IMG/VR virus record: IMGVR_UViG_3300049810_001373
Coordinates: 1-30,331 of that record
Length of the DNA: 30,331 bases
Strand: one strand, 5' to 3'
DNA from: a virus
Each line of letters begins with the position of its first letter. Positions within the stretch are counted from its first letter, which is position 1. Shown in pieces: positions 1 to 9,540 of the stretch. The notes under the pieces are model-generated. The model was given only the letters and a program-made list of their open reading frames with translations, was not told the origin of the DNA and did not search any database. Both the position numbers and the translations under genes were made by a program.

Positions 1-3000
1 AACTATTAAATTGTACAGTACCTGTTACATTCAAATCGCCTGTGATGTCTACATCGTTATCAGGAAAAACAATTTTACCTGTTCCTGCGGCTCTTAATTC
101 TAAATTACTATCAGATTCTGTTGTTGTAATATAGTTGTCATTAATTTCAATATCTTCTAAATTAAGTTGCCCATTAAATGTTGCTGTGTTAACAGTTATA
201 GTATCAGCAGTGATTGTACCGCTTGCGGCTAAGTTTGCAAATTGAGCAGTACCTGCCACAACAATGTTTCCACCAACTTCTAAATCTGCATCAGGAAATA
301 CTACTCTTCCTGTGCCAGCCGCAGTAAGTTCTAAGTCACTGTCTGAATCAGTTGTTTGTATTTTGTTTCCTGATATAAAAATATTTTCAAATTGCACACT
401 ATTGTCTACAATTAGTCCATCACGCACTGTAAGATTTGCGTTAATTGTTGTAGATGCACCAGTTTGGTTTATTGCGCCTAAAACATTTAAATTATTGTTT
501 ACTGTAACAGTATTGTTAAATGTTGCAGTGTCATTAGTAGTTAATGTTCCTGTTATCTCAACATTATTATTAGGAACAACTACTGATCCTGTGCCCGATG
601 CAACAAGTTCTAAATCACTATTGCTATCTTGTGCTGATATAGTGTTACCTTCAATTTTAAGATTACCGTTATCAAAATTGTTTGCGTAAATATTTTTCCA
701 ACGTTTTGTAGTTGTACCTAAATCAAAAGTATTGTCTGTGTTTGGTAAAATATCACTGTTTACATCTGAAGCAAATTCAACACTATCAGTATCTGCATCA
801 CCTATTGTAATATTACCGCCAAGTGTAAAGTTACCTGTGACTGCTAAGTTACCTGTGATATTTGTATCTGCTTCAATATCAACAGTATTTGTTGCACTAT
901 CAATAACAAAGTTTTGTGTAAGTGTTTCAATAGTGTTTCCACTTAATCTAAAATCGCCTGTTTCAATTTTTGTTCCGTCGATAAATGTTACATTGCCACC
1001 TGTACCAAAAGTAATACCGTCTGGTGTAGTAATGTTTAAGTTAACAGCATCAAAAACAACTTCGCCTGTTTCTTGATTTACATAAAAATTATCACCAACT
1101 CTAAAATCACCTTTATGGTCAACACTTGTAAATCTTACTTTAGCGTTATTAAGTTCTTCAACTTCGTTTGCTTGTACTACTGTTGTTTCGTCGTTTGTTA
1201 CTTCTTTACCGTTACCTATGTATGCAAAGTTATGTCCAATCAAATACATAATAACACCAGTGCCGTCTCCTACTGCACCTTTGTTACCATATACGTTTGC
1301 TGATCCTATTGATCTAATTTCAGCACCAAAATCAGTTGTATTGTATAAGTCTATAAAGTTAGCAGTTGCACCACCACTAAATGTTAAATTTTGTTTTACT
1401 TTAATATCTTCATTTATAGATGTATCATTTAAAGCACCGTCTAAATGTGTAAGGAACACACAATTATTATCACCTACAATTTGTGATGTAGGAACTGTAT
1501 ATGTTGTATCAAGATATCTTGCACTATTACTAATTCTTATATCATCTATATGACCTGTAAAAAAGTTTGCTAAGTTAAAATTGGCCCCTATAAATAATGG
1601 CTTAGTTGTTCCGTAATTATTATTGTCTACGTATGTGCTACCAATTTGATTGCCGTCAAAATACATTCTTGTACCGTTAGCAAATCTGCTAACTGCAACA
1701 TGGTGCCAAGTATTTGCACTTATTGTTCCGCCATTTATAACTTGTGTATTTCCGTATTTGTATTTTAATGTTGTGCCGTCTAAATAAAAGTAAGGAGCAG
1801 TATCTGTTGCAATTCCTGCTCTCATATCAAAAATTGGTTGTTCACCAGTAGTTGAACTTGCATATATCCATGCTTCTAATGTAAAATCGTCTGTACCAAA
1901 TCCAAAATTATCGTGTGCGCCAATACTTAGATAACTGTTAACACCGTCTAAGTTTAAACTTGATGTACCAAATTTCTTTATTGCAGTATTTAATTTTGCA
2001 CTGCCTTTAAATGCTATTGCTTTTGATGTTCTTGTTGTTGCTTCTGTGATGCCCTGTACATTACCTGCAATGTAAAACTTATCGTCGGCGTCTTTTCTAT
2101 CAATAACTCCACTAGCAATTACAGTACTTCCGTCAATACTGTTTACTGCAAAAGTTTCTCCTGCACTAAATGATCCTGTAACATCACTTACTCTAAATTC
2201 TGTTTCGCCTGATCCTTTTAATCCTGTTGATCCGTTTGTAGCATAAAATCCTCTGTTAGCAAAATATGTAAAACTGTTTAACCATTCTACTCTAACACCA
2301 TTCTTAACAGTTAGTGCATCAACTCCTGGAGTAATAAATGTTGCGGCGTGAAATAACAAACTTGCTTCTTTTGAATCTGCATGTGCAACACTTCCGTCTA
2401 AGAACGCACCTTTACCAGCATCTCCTTGATTGAATCCTCTTGGATCACTTGCATTTGTAACTGAGCCTTTTGTTATAACTGTTACGTTTCTTACATACGG
2501 ACTACGAGAAGTTACTTTAAAGTTTGGTGCAAATTTAAATGCATAACCTACATCAGTACCGCTATTATAATAAAAATCTTGGATTGTTAAATCTTCTACA
2601 GTTGTCTCTCCATTTAAATGGAATACATCTTCTGAGTCTACACTATCAGGTTTGATAGTTACACTTCTCATGCTATGACCTTTTACTGTTACTCCTGCTG
2701 GAATAACTAATGGAAGTCTTTCTTGGTATACTCCTGGATATACATGAATTGTATCTCCTGCTGTTGCATTTTGCAATGCCTTTTCAACAGTGAGATAAGG
2801 TGATTGTGGATGGTTTCCTGCATTATTATTACTGCCGTTTTCGCTTACATACAACGTATTAGCATGTCTAGTATTTAAACTTATACCAGATATATTTGCA
2901 TTAGTTGTATTGATTGTTTGACCATTAACTGTGTCAGCGTGTACTGAATTCCATGCTTTTGTACTTGTACCTAAATTGTATGTACCGCTTGCATTTGGTA

Positions 3001-3520
3001 TAATATCACTTGCTATTTCTGCATTAAAATCAATACTATCTGTATCTGCGTCACCTAATATTATATTACCGTCAGCACTAATATTTCCTGTAGCATGTAA
3101 ATTTCCAGTTACATTTGTATTTGCAAGTAATTCTATACTGCCTGTGCCATTTGTTGCAATTTCTACGTTTGCGTTTGAATCTGTTGTTCTTATTGTATTA
3201 TCGTTTATTTCAAAACTATCAACTATAAGTTTATTTTGGTATACGACTTGATCAGCGGTACCTAAATCAATAGTTCCTGTGCTACTTGTAATATCATTAT
3301 TTTCAATAGTAATATTGCCTGCTGTTAGTTTATCTAACACCAAGTTTGTAGTTCTAATAGTACCGTTAACGTCTAGATCGTGTTCTGGAGTTGCTGTATT
3401 AATACCGATGCGATTGTTAGTTACATCTAAGTATAAAAGGTCTGTCTCAAAAGCCAGGTCTATCCCATTTCTAATGAGATTTGACTTTAAGAGCGGACCG
3501 GATATGCGACCTATTGCCAT
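1..3520 (-). CDS. Giant fibre-like virion protein, paralog A (3' end outside window)
   Basis: The minus-strand frame from the ATG at 3518-3520 runs to the window edge, about 1173 residues with no C-terminus. It starts MAIGRISGPLLKS, preceded by AAGGAG. Visible parts: an N-terminal repeat zone; a segment near residues 220-300 (YVSENGSNNNAG onward) that looks like the DUF1565/pectin-lyase beta-helix start; a LamG/concanavalin-like domain near residues 513-672 (positions about 1505-1982, with EAWIY, TWHHVAVSR, MYFDGNQIGS, HIDDIRIS); then copies of a roughly 30-residue motif (GNxIxTTxSNxDLELxAxGTGxV) and LGTxTKxW turns. It is a paralog of the next gene, which lacks the LamG domain. The likely role is a virion surface fibre or whisker contacting the host; this is inferred from repeats and context. 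No T4 gene equivalent is recognised. Confidence 0.85.
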   Translation of the reverse strand, partial: MAIGRISGPLLKSNLIRNGIDLAFETDLLYLDVTNNRIGINTATPEHDLDVNGTIRTTNLVLDKLTAGNITIENNDITSSTGTIDLGTADQVVYQNKLIVDSFEINDNTIRTTDSNANVEIATNGTGSIELLANTNVTGNLHATGNISADGNIILGDADTDSIDFNAEIASDIIPNASGTYNLGTSTKAWNSVHADTVNGQTINTTNANISGISLNTRHANTLYVSENGSNNNAGNHPQSPYLTVEKALQNATAGDTIHVYPGVYQERLPLVIPAGVTVKGHSMRSVTIKPDSVDSEDVFHLNGETTVEDLTIQDFYYNSGTDVGYAFKFAPNFKVTSRSPYVRNVTVITKGSVTNASDPRGFNQGDAGKGAFLDGSVAHADSKEASLLFHAATFITPGVDALTVKNGVRVEWLNSFTYFANRGFYATNGSTGLKGSGETEFRVSDVTGSFSAGETFAVNSIDGSTVIASGVIDRKDADDKFYIAGNVQGITEATTRTSKAIAFKGSAKLNTAIKKFGTSSLNLDGVNSYLSIGAHDNFGFGTDDFTLEAWIYASSTTGEQPIFDMRAGIATDTAPYFYLDGTTLKYKYGNTQVINGGTISANTWHHVAVSRFANGTRMYFDGNQIGSTYVDNNNYGTTKPLFIGANFNLANFFTGHIDDIRISNSARYLDTTYTVPTSQIVGDNNCVFLTHLDGALNDTSINEDIKVKQNLTFSGGATANFIDLYNTTDFGAEIRSIGSANVYGNKGAVGDGTGVIMYLIGHNFAYIGNGKEVTNDETTVVQANEVEELNNAKVRFTSVDHKGDFRVGDNFYVNQETGEVVFDAVNLNITTPDGITFGTGGNVTFIDGTKIETGDFRLSGNTIETLTQNFVIDSATNTVDIEADTNITGNLAVTGNFTLGGNITIGDADTDSVEFASDVNSDILPNTDNTFDLGTTTKRWKNIYANNFDNGNLKIEGNTISAQDSNSDLELVASGTGSVVVPNNNVEITGTLTTNDTATFNNTVTVNNNLNVLGAINQTGASTTINANLTVRDGLIVDNSVQFENIFISGNKIQTTDSDSDLELTAAGTGRVVFPDADLEVGGNIVVAGTAQFANLAASGTITADTITVNTATFNGQLNLEDIEINDNYITTTESDSNLELRAAGTGKIVFPDNDVDITGDLNVTGTVQFNS

Positions 3521-3593
3521 CTCTACTCCTTAACACGGGGATCCTGTCCCTCCAACCACCTTACATTGCGGGTTGACCACAGTATTAATAACC

Positions 3594-3617
3594 AAAGAAT
3601 TTTAGGTCTGATTCTTT
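3594..3617 (-). other. Hairpin in the leader of paralog A
   Basis: AAAGAAT and ATTCTTT form a 7-bp stem around a 10-nt loop, with T-rich sequence on either side. It lies just downstream of the late box at 3628-3635, so it would sit near the 5' end of the paralog A mRNA. It may protect the 5' end, or act as a weak terminator for the upstream gene ending at 3662. A second small hairpin (GGGA/TCCC) lies at about 3538-3551, closer to the start codon. Confidence 0.4.
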
Positions 3618-3627
3618 TGTTATACTG

Positions 3628-3635
3628 TATTTATA
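3628..3635 (-). promoter_or_regulatory. Late promoter TATAAATA (for paralog A)
   Basis: A perfect T4 late box on the minus strand. Predicted transcription start is near 3623, giving a leader of about 100 nt before the ATG at 3520. It lies between the stop of the upstream fibre gene (3662) and paralog A, so paralog A can be transcribed separately. Confidence 0.75.
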
Positions 3636-3661
3636 TGAATGTGGATAATATAATGACTTAG

Positions 3662-6600
3662 TTAGCCAAAGATAAGAATAAATTCATTCATTATCTCGTC
3701 CATTTCAGCGGCACTTACTGTAGCACCAGATCCCGAAGCATCTGTCCAACCACCAACTGAATATACTTCTAAATATCCTAATGCGGCATTCCAACGTGAT
3801 GTACCAATTTCTGGAGTAGTTGGTCTATTTGCACTTGTACCTGTAGGAATAACCCACGCACTTGTTTGATTAAATTTAATATATCCATCTCCTGAAGCAC
3901 TAATACTATAAGCATTGTCAGTGTGAGCAGTAAAAGTGTTATCAAGTACATGTAAATTTTCAAGTTGAACTTTACCTTGTCCTGCTTCTGGAGCAAGTAT
4001 TAAATCGCTATTTGTATCTGTAGGTTGTATAGTGTTTCCGTCAATATCCATACCAGATGTTAATTCTAGTCGATTCATTGTTGTAGCACCGTATGATGTT
4101 GTCATACTATTAATGCTTTGTGCAGTAAATTCTATTTTGTTTCCTGGTCTAGGAGTTACAGATGTTTGTAAATCATCACTGTATAGTCCTGCACCTAACA
4201 CTTTTTTAAATGTGTTTGTACGACCTACTATTTCATTTACATCTGCATTATATTGTATAGCACCAATATTGTTACTAAATGTGTTTGTGCTATCAGTTAA
4301 AGTCTTTGGTAATACAATACTATCTGTACTATCTATTTTTAAATTGGTAACAGGGTCTAAGATTATATCTGCAGATGAACTAGACTGCACAACATCATCT
4401 CTAACTTTTAATCCTTGTAAATCAATAAATGCACCACCAGATGTTCTAAGTTCTAAATTACTATTAGAAACAGTAGTTGTTACATAGTTGTCGTTAAATT
4501 CTATATTACCGTCAGTTTCTAATTCATTAAGATCAACATCTCCTGCAATACCTATATTGTGTGCAGTAAGTGTACCATTTACTGTTAAATTTTGAGATAA
4601 GTTTGTGTTTTGCATAAAACGAACAACACCAGTTCCGTTTGCTCTAAATTCTAAATTACTATCTGAAGATTTTGTTTGTATTTTGTTTCCAAAAATTTGT
4701 ATGCCTTCCATAGTAATTCTACTAGGTGCAATAATGTTGTTTGTAACTGTTGCATTATCAAATGTAGCAGAAGGTGCTGTAGAAATACCTAAGTTTGTAT
4801 TTCCTTCTATAGTAAGATTTGGTATTGTAACAAGTTCATCTAAAATAACATTGCCTGTTCCGTTGGCATTAAATTCTAAATCTGCATTACTATCAATTGT
4901 TTGTATCCTATTACCTGCTAAACTTATTGACCCAACTATTGCAGATGGTGCTGAGAAAAATGTATTGATTGTTGCAAAATCTGCTGTAATATCTGTTGCA
5001 TTAATGTTAGGTGCTACTCCACCGATAGTATTAACCGAAATACTTTTTTCTACTTCAACGTTTTCGTCTAATATAACTTTTCCTGCACCACTTGCTCTAA
5101 AATCTAAATCTGAATTTGATACATTAGTTGTAATTACGTTCCCTTCAATTACTATATCGCCGGCAATCATTTGTTCTAAAGAAATGTTATTTGTTATTAA
5201 TCTATCACCACTTGTTTTTTCCATTGTTGCACTTGCAAAACTGTAGTTTGCACCTGGTGCTATAATTGTATTTTCTACTAAAACATCACTTAATATTTTT
5301 ACTTTACCTGTGCCTGCAGGGGCCATTACTAAATTTGCATCACTTTCGTTTGTTGTAATTCTATTTCCTACAAAACTTGTTGTTCCTAGATTAGCAAACC
5401 CATCTACTTGTAAAAAAGGAGTAACAAGATTATTAAAAAACGAATCTTTACTTATAGTGATATTATCTGTGACGTTTATATCGGAGGTTGCATCACCACT
5501 GTCTAGTGTACTGACATCTGTTTGAGTAAATGCTTGTCCTGTTGTTAAACTACTAAACTTAACGTTACCTGTTCCGCTTGCTACTAATTCTAAATCTTCA
5601 TTAGAATCTTTTGTTGTAAGTCTATTACCTTCTATATCAAATATATCTGTTGTTAATTTTTCAGCATATGCAGTTCTCCAACTTTTTGTTGTTGATCCTA
5701 AGTTAAAAAGCGAATTTACGTTTGGAGTCATACCCGATGTTACATCGCTATTAAAACTAATATTATCTGTATCAGCATCACCTAAACTAACTAATGATCC
5801 TGAAATAGTTGCATTTCCTGCTGTATCTAAGTTTCCTGTTATATTTGTATTTGCATTAATATTAACTGTGTTTAATGCTGAATCTACTTTTAAATTTCCT
5901 ACAAGGCTTTCTAATTTATTATCTCTTAATCTTATAAAATCTGTTCTTACTCTGCTATCGTCTATTGTTACTGTTGAACCGCCTGTAACTATTGTTAATG
6001 AGTCTGTGTTGCTAAAATCAATACTTGCAGATTGTATTTCAGTTTTGCCTGTATCTTGATTTACAAATAATGCACTACCAACTCTGTAATTACCTTGTTC
6101 ATCTACAGTTGTAAAGTTTACTCTACCTGAGTTTATTTCTACAACTTCATTTTCATGTATTGATAAAGTATCGTCATTTGCTGTGCTTTTACCTGTGCCT
6201 ATGTAAGTAAAATTATGATTAATTAAGTATGCATTTGTTCCTGCACCGTCTGCTTTAATTCCAAATTCGCCGTAAACATTTGCACTACCAATCAAACGCA
6301 TTTCTGCACCATATTGAATAGTTGAACCATCAGTGCTTAAATGTCCTGTTGAGCCTCTTTCAAGCAGTATACCCTGTTGAGCAAAGTATATAAAACTGTT
6401 TAACCATTCTACTCTTACACCGTTTGTTAACTTAACACTTTCTACTCCCGGAGTAATAAATGTTACGCTATGGAATAGCATACTTGCTTCTTGGCTTGAA
6501 CTAGTTACACTTGCTCCGTCTACTAATACACCTTTACCAGCATCTCCTTGATCATAACCTCTCGGATCGCTTACACTTGTTACACTACCTTTTGTAATTA

Positions 6601-7675
6601 CTGTAATGTTTCTAATGTATGGACTTCTGCTTGTTACTGTTGCATTACTCTTAAATGAAAATGCATATCCTGGGCTAAAGTAGTCTTGTATAGTAATATT
6701 TTCTATTGTTGTTTCGCCATCTAATAAGAAAGCATTGTTTGTGTTCGTTGCTACTGTTGGTTTAATTATAACATTACGCATATCTTCGCCAATAATTGTA
6801 ACATTTGCTGGAACATTTAACGGAAAGACTTCTTCATACTCTCCTGCACCAATATGTATTGCTACAGGACCTTGAACACTAGAATCTACAAATGACAATG
6901 CATGTTTAAGCGTAAGAAACGCACCATTAGGATGATCACCAACGTTGCTGTCATTACCATTTTTATCAACATAAAAAATGTTACCTTGTCTAGTTGTAAT
7001 TTCAATTAATCCGTTTTCTAAATTAATACTGTTTCCGAGTATATTAGTTGCTTCTATTGTATTAAAGTTTAATTGATTCCATTTAGAATAATTTGCTCCA
7101 AGATTAGATGAACTGTTTGCATCAGGAACAATGTTACTATGTATATCAGCATTTAGTGTTACTGTGTCTGCTAAACGTGTGCTATCATCGCCAGTATCAC
7201 CAAAAACTAAATTACCATCAAAAGTAATATTACCTGAAGCATTTAAATTACCTGTAACATTTGTGTTGGCTTGTAGTTCAATAGTTCCTGTGCCGTTTGG
7301 TAAAAAATTTATATCAGAATTAGTTACATAAGAACTAATAGTATTATCTCTAAACAATAATTGCTGAGTAGCAATACCACTAGAACGCACATCACTTTTA
7401 AAATTAATATTACCTGTTAGAACATTTATATCATTGTTAGATAATGTAAAATTACCTGGACTTAATGAACTTGTACTGAGAAAGTTACCTTTGAGTGTAT
7501 CAACTACATCTAATTCAAAGGCAGGGGAAGTAGTATTAACACCAATTCTATTAGTGCCAACTTTTAATTTTAATAAAGGCGTATTGGCTTGTTGATTACG
7601 GAAATCAATATCTTTGCCTTGACGTTCGAGATTAGCCGTTAATAACGGACCGGATATTCTACCTACTTGTGCCAC
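3662..7675 (-). CDS. Giant fibre-like virion protein, paralog B (1337 aa)
   Basis: The start codon is GTG (7673-7675), with AGGAG upstream. The N-terminus MAQVGRISGPLL matches paralog A. Near residue 230 a DUF1565/pectin-lyase-like segment begins (YVDKNGNDSNVG, then AIHIGAGEYEE and NVTIIGEDMRNV). From about residue 570 on there are at least seven copies of a roughly 30-residue motif (e.g. EGNRLTTKDSNEDLELVASG, AGNRIQTIDSNADLEFNANG), spaced about 60-75 residues, plus LGSTTKSW-type turns. The C-terminus has TSRWNAALGYLEVYSVGGW, a motif shared with phage fibre tips and with the 166-residue protein at 8689-9189. It is likely a trimeric beta-rich fibre or whisker exposed on the virion. A late box lies 20 bp upstream of the start. 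The exact position in the virion is unknown. Confidence 0.85.
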   Translation of the reverse strand: MAQVGRISGPLLTANLERQGKDIDFRNQQANTPLLKLKVGTNRIGVNTTSPAFELDVVDTLKGNFLSTSSLSPGNFTLSNNDINVLTGNINFKSDVRSSGIATQQLLFRDNTISSYVTNSDINFLPNGTGTIELQANTNVTGNLNASGNITFDGNLVFGDTGDDSTRLADTVTLNADIHSNIVPDANSSSNLGANYSKWNQLNFNTIEATNILGNSINLENGLIEITTRQGNIFYVDKNGNDSNVGDHPNGAFLTLKHALSFVDSSVQGPVAIHIGAGEYEEVFPLNVPANVTIIGEDMRNVIIKPTVATNTNNAFLLDGETTIENITIQDYFSPGYAFSFKSNATVTSRSPYIRNITVITKGSVTSVSDPRGYDQGDAGKGVLVDGASVTSSSQEASMLFHSVTFITPGVESVKLTNGVRVEWLNSFIYFAQQGILLERGSTGHLSTDGSTIQYGAEMRLIGSANVYGEFGIKADGAGTNAYLINHNFTYIGTGKSTANDDTLSIHENEVVEINSGRVNFTTVDEQGNYRVGSALFVNQDTGKTEIQSASIDFSNTDSLTIVTGGSTVTIDDSRVRTDFIRLRDNKLESLVGNLKVDSALNTVNINANTNITGNLDTAGNATISGSLVSLGDADTDNISFNSDVTSGMTPNVNSLFNLGSTTKSWRTAYAEKLTTDIFDIEGNRLTTKDSNEDLELVASGTGNVKFSSLTTGQAFTQTDVSTLDSGDATSDINVTDNITISKDSFFNNLVTPFLQVDGFANLGTTSFVGNRITTNESDANLVMAPAGTGKVKILSDVLVENTIIAPGANYSFASATMEKTSGDRLITNNISLEQMIAGDIVIEGNVITTNVSNSDLDFRASGAGKVILDENVEVEKSISVNTIGGVAPNINATDITADFATINTFFSAPSAIVGSISLAGNRIQTIDSNADLEFNANGTGNVILDELVTIPNLTIEGNTNLGISTAPSATFDNATVTNNIIAPSRITMEGIQIFGNKIQTKSSDSNLEFRANGTGVVRFMQNTNLSQNLTVNGTLTAHNIGIAGDVDLNELETDGNIEFNDNYVTTTVSNSNLELRTSGGAFIDLQGLKVRDDVVQSSSSADIILDPVTNLKIDSTDSIVLPKTLTDSTNTFSNNIGAIQYNADVNEIVGRTNTFKKVLGAGLYSDDLQTSVTPRPGNKIEFTAQSINSMTTSYGATTMNRLELTSGMDIDGNTIQPTDTNSDLILAPEAGQGKVQLENLHVLDNTFTAHTDNAYSISASGDGYIKFNQTSAWVIPTGTSANRPTTPEIGTSRWNAALGYLEVYSVGGWTDASGSGATVSAAEMDEIMNEFILIFG

Positions 7676-7694
7676 TTATATTCTCCTGACACAG

Positions 7695-7702
7695 TATTTA
7701 TT
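7695..7702 (-). promoter_or_regulatory. Late promoter AATAAATA (for paralog B)
   Basis: Late box with one mismatch to TATAAATA, in the 39-bp gap between the cysteine-rich gene and paralog B. Predicted start is near 7690, leaving a short leader that contains CAGGAG before the GTG start. Confidence 0.65.
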
Positions 7703-7714
7703 TGAATTTTTGGA

Positions 7715-8671
7715 TTAACCTTCTTTGAACTTGATACGCACAGCACCGTCACCACCGCGCCATCCGTGATCTCTAACACCTGGACATGGATTAGCCGCTG
7801 GTCCACCTGTTCCGTATGGTACAAAGTGTCCGCAACCAATTTGTTCATAACACTGACATGCTCTGTTACCCATCCAACAACTACCGTGATAAACACCTCT
7901 TGATGGATTTCTACTTGCCGCATTCAATGCTAAACTAAATTGGTGGATTCCCATTCCTGACCAACGTGAATATGGATTATCATCTTCAGTATTGTATGTG
8001 ATCATAGCCCCGTCTTTACCAAACATACCTGATGGTGTTGCAACGTGATAGTATCTCATACATGTACATGCTGGATAACATCCTAAGAAACTTGCACATG
8101 ATTTCATTCCGCAACAGTTTAGATCTCCACCATAACTATTTGGAATAAATGCACCTGAACACTGGTTACATACTAGTCCACAGTTTGGACCTCTGTTTGT
8201 TGTACAAAAGCCGTTTGCTCTATAACAGCAATAAGCAGAAGGTGTAGTTGAGCAAAAACTAATTCCGCCTCTACCACCTTGTGTACATACACAACCATTG
8301 CTACCTGATGAGAACCAACAATACATAGTTGGCTCAGAACAACCTCTAAAACATAAAGAACTTGCGTTACCGCATGACTTACCTAAACATCCACATACTC
8401 TTTGATCACTGGACATAGTAATAGTTTTTCTTGTGTATGCTGATGCGTTACCTGGTAAACCAAATCCACAACAACACATTCTTGCACCTGATCCACCTGC
8501 TCCCCATGAGTCAATTTGTGCAGTACCATTTCCTGGTGCTCTAAAACAAAACCCGTTGCACATCTTACTGTACATAGTTCCATTCATGTATGAGTAGACT
8601 CTACCCTCTTCAAGATTAATTTCTGTTTGTGTAAAGTTTCTACTACCTAGTAATGATTTTAACGATGCCAT
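7715..8671 (-). CDS. Cysteine- and glycine-rich adhesin-like protein (318 aa)
   Basis: 318 residues with 31 cysteines by hand count, many adjacent (RMCCCGFG, AYCCYR, LNCCGMKSC) or in CxC pairs (VCGCLG, ACTCM, ACQCY). They are embedded in Gly/Ser/Asn-rich turns such as DSWGAGGSGARM and GGRGGISF. The first 30 residues and the C-terminus (GGDGAVRIKFKEG) are cysteine-poor and resemble the ends of Gly-rich phage fibre-tip proteins, where glycine-rich loops carry host specificity (as in T-even gp38). It has its own late box (8690-8697) and a good ribosome site (TAGGAG). Gene context between fibre proteins suggests a receptor-binding tip. Whether the cysteines form disulfides or bind metal cannot be told from sequence. 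Confidence 0.8.
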   Translation of the reverse strand: MASLKSLLGSRNFTQTEINLEEGRVYSYMNGTMYSKMCNGFCFRAPGNGTAQIDSWGAGGSGARMCCCGFGLPGNASAYTRKTITMSSDQRVCGCLGKSCGNASSLCFRGCSEPTMYCWFSSGSNGCVCTQGGRGGISFCSTTPSAYCCYRANGFCTTNRGPNCGLVCNQCSGAFIPNSYGGDLNCCGMKSCASFLGCYPACTCMRYYHVATPSGMFGKDGAMITYNTEDDNPYSRWSGMGIHQFSLALNAASRNPSRGVYHGSCWMGNRACQCYEQIGCGHFVPYGTGGPAANPCPGVRDHGWRGGDGAVRIKFKEG

Positions 8672-8688
8672 GTTTATGTCTCCTACAA

Positions 8689-9189
8689 TTATTTATCAAA
8701 ATTATGCAATACCGTGATAGGCTTACCTGTATCAGGAGCAGAACTAAATGATAGATAAAATCCAGGCACTTTACCTACTGGATTTTGTATTAGTGTATAG
8801 TTTGTTGTTGCAATTTGGAACACGTTTTCAACAAATACCAGTATATTTCTAGCCGCACTCGGTGCTGGAAAGTTAGTATCTCCATTAACTAATGGGCCAA
8901 ATACTGTTTCAGTTGAATCTCCGTTTCCTAAATTTTGCTGTACAATTTCTGTTGGTTCTTTTTTACGTACTTCGCCCCATGCTCCGTCTGCGTATATTTC
9001 AAAAGCCTCAACGTCTGTGTTATATCTTAATGTTCCATTTTCTGGAAACACTGATCTTTCTGATGTACTACCAATTGGCACAATCATACCAGTTTCTCCG
9101 CCCATTCGGTTGATTCCCTGTATATCAAACTTAATGCCGGTACCTTTAATATTTCTTATATTAGTACTTTGTGCTTTTATTAATCTCAT
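8689..9189 (-). CDS. Small fibre-associated virion protein (166 aa)
   Basis: Not assigned to a named family. The N-terminal half contains GTLRYNTDVEAFEIYADGAW, a motif typical of phage fibre and collar proteins and similar to the C-terminus of paralog B. The C-terminal half (RNILVFVENVFQIATTNYTL, then LSFSSAPDTGKPITV) resembles the FVxxVxQxPxxYTL pattern of small beta-sandwich phage neck or fibre proteins. The ATG at 9187-9189 follows AGAGG and starts 1 nt after the stop of the upstream gene, so the two are probably translationally coupled. Its own stop codon lies inside the late box GATAAATA that serves the cysteine-rich gene. Confidence 0.75.
   Translation of the reverse strand: MRLIKAQSTNIRNIKGTGIKFDIQGINRMGGETGMIVPIGSTSERSVFPENGTLRYNTDVEAFEIYADGAWGEVRKKEPTEIVQQNLGNGDSTETVFGPLVNGDTNFPAPSAARNILVFVENVFQIATTNYTLIQNPVGKVPGFYLSFSSAPDTGKPITVLHNFDK
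8690..8697 (-). promoter_or_regulatory. Late promoter GATAAATA (for cysteine-rich gene)
   Basis: The last codons and stop of the 166-residue gene (GAT AAA TAA) form the late box. Predicted start is near 8685, with a leader of only about 14 nt containing TAGGAG before the ATG at 8671. Confidence 0.65.
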
Positions 9190-9190
9190 A

Positions 9191-9529
9191 TTATACCTCT
9201 AAGAAACTAACAGTCGCTACTAAATTTGTTGGTGATTCACCTAATGCTACAATTTTGTCTCCTGCTTCTAAAACAATTTTTTCACTATCAAAAGTAAATG
9301 TTTCTCCTGCAGGTAATACTAAATTATTAATTACTTTATTTGTATTACTCTTTGCGTCTCCGCTTTTTACAAAGTGTAAATCAAAATTTGTTAATCCATG
9401 TTCTTGATGAACTGGATTTGGTGTATCAATGTTACAAACCATAATTGTCAAAACAGCATAAGATTTGCCGCCTGGGACAAGTAGTAAGTTTGTATCTGTA
9501 CTCGCTATTGCTGTGGATGCTATGGCCAT
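9191..9529 (-). CDS. Small hypothetical virion protein (112 aa)
   Basis: Short beta-rich protein with no cysteine cluster or recognised domain. It starts MAIASTAIASTDTNLLLVP with AAGGAAAG upstream. The pattern (LLVPGGKSYAVLTIMVCN ... NLVLPAGETFTF ... IVLEAGDKIVAL) fits a small beta-sandwich or jelly roll, as found in decoration or fibre-associated proteins. It sits between a fibre-repeat protein and the 166-residue protein, close-packed on the same strand, so a virion role is likely by context only. Confidence 0.7.
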   Translation of the reverse strand: MAIASTAIASTDTNLLLVPGGKSYAVLTIMVCNIDTPNPVHQEHGLTNFDLHFVKSGDAKSNTNKVINNLVLPAGETFTFDSEKIVLEAGDKIVALGESPTNLVATVSFLEV

Positions 9530-9540
9530 ATTTTCTTTCC

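Noticed and set aside
264-3533. Several plus-strand frames over the fibre gene
   Set aside because: All oppose an uninterrupted minus-strand frame with clear protein repeats.
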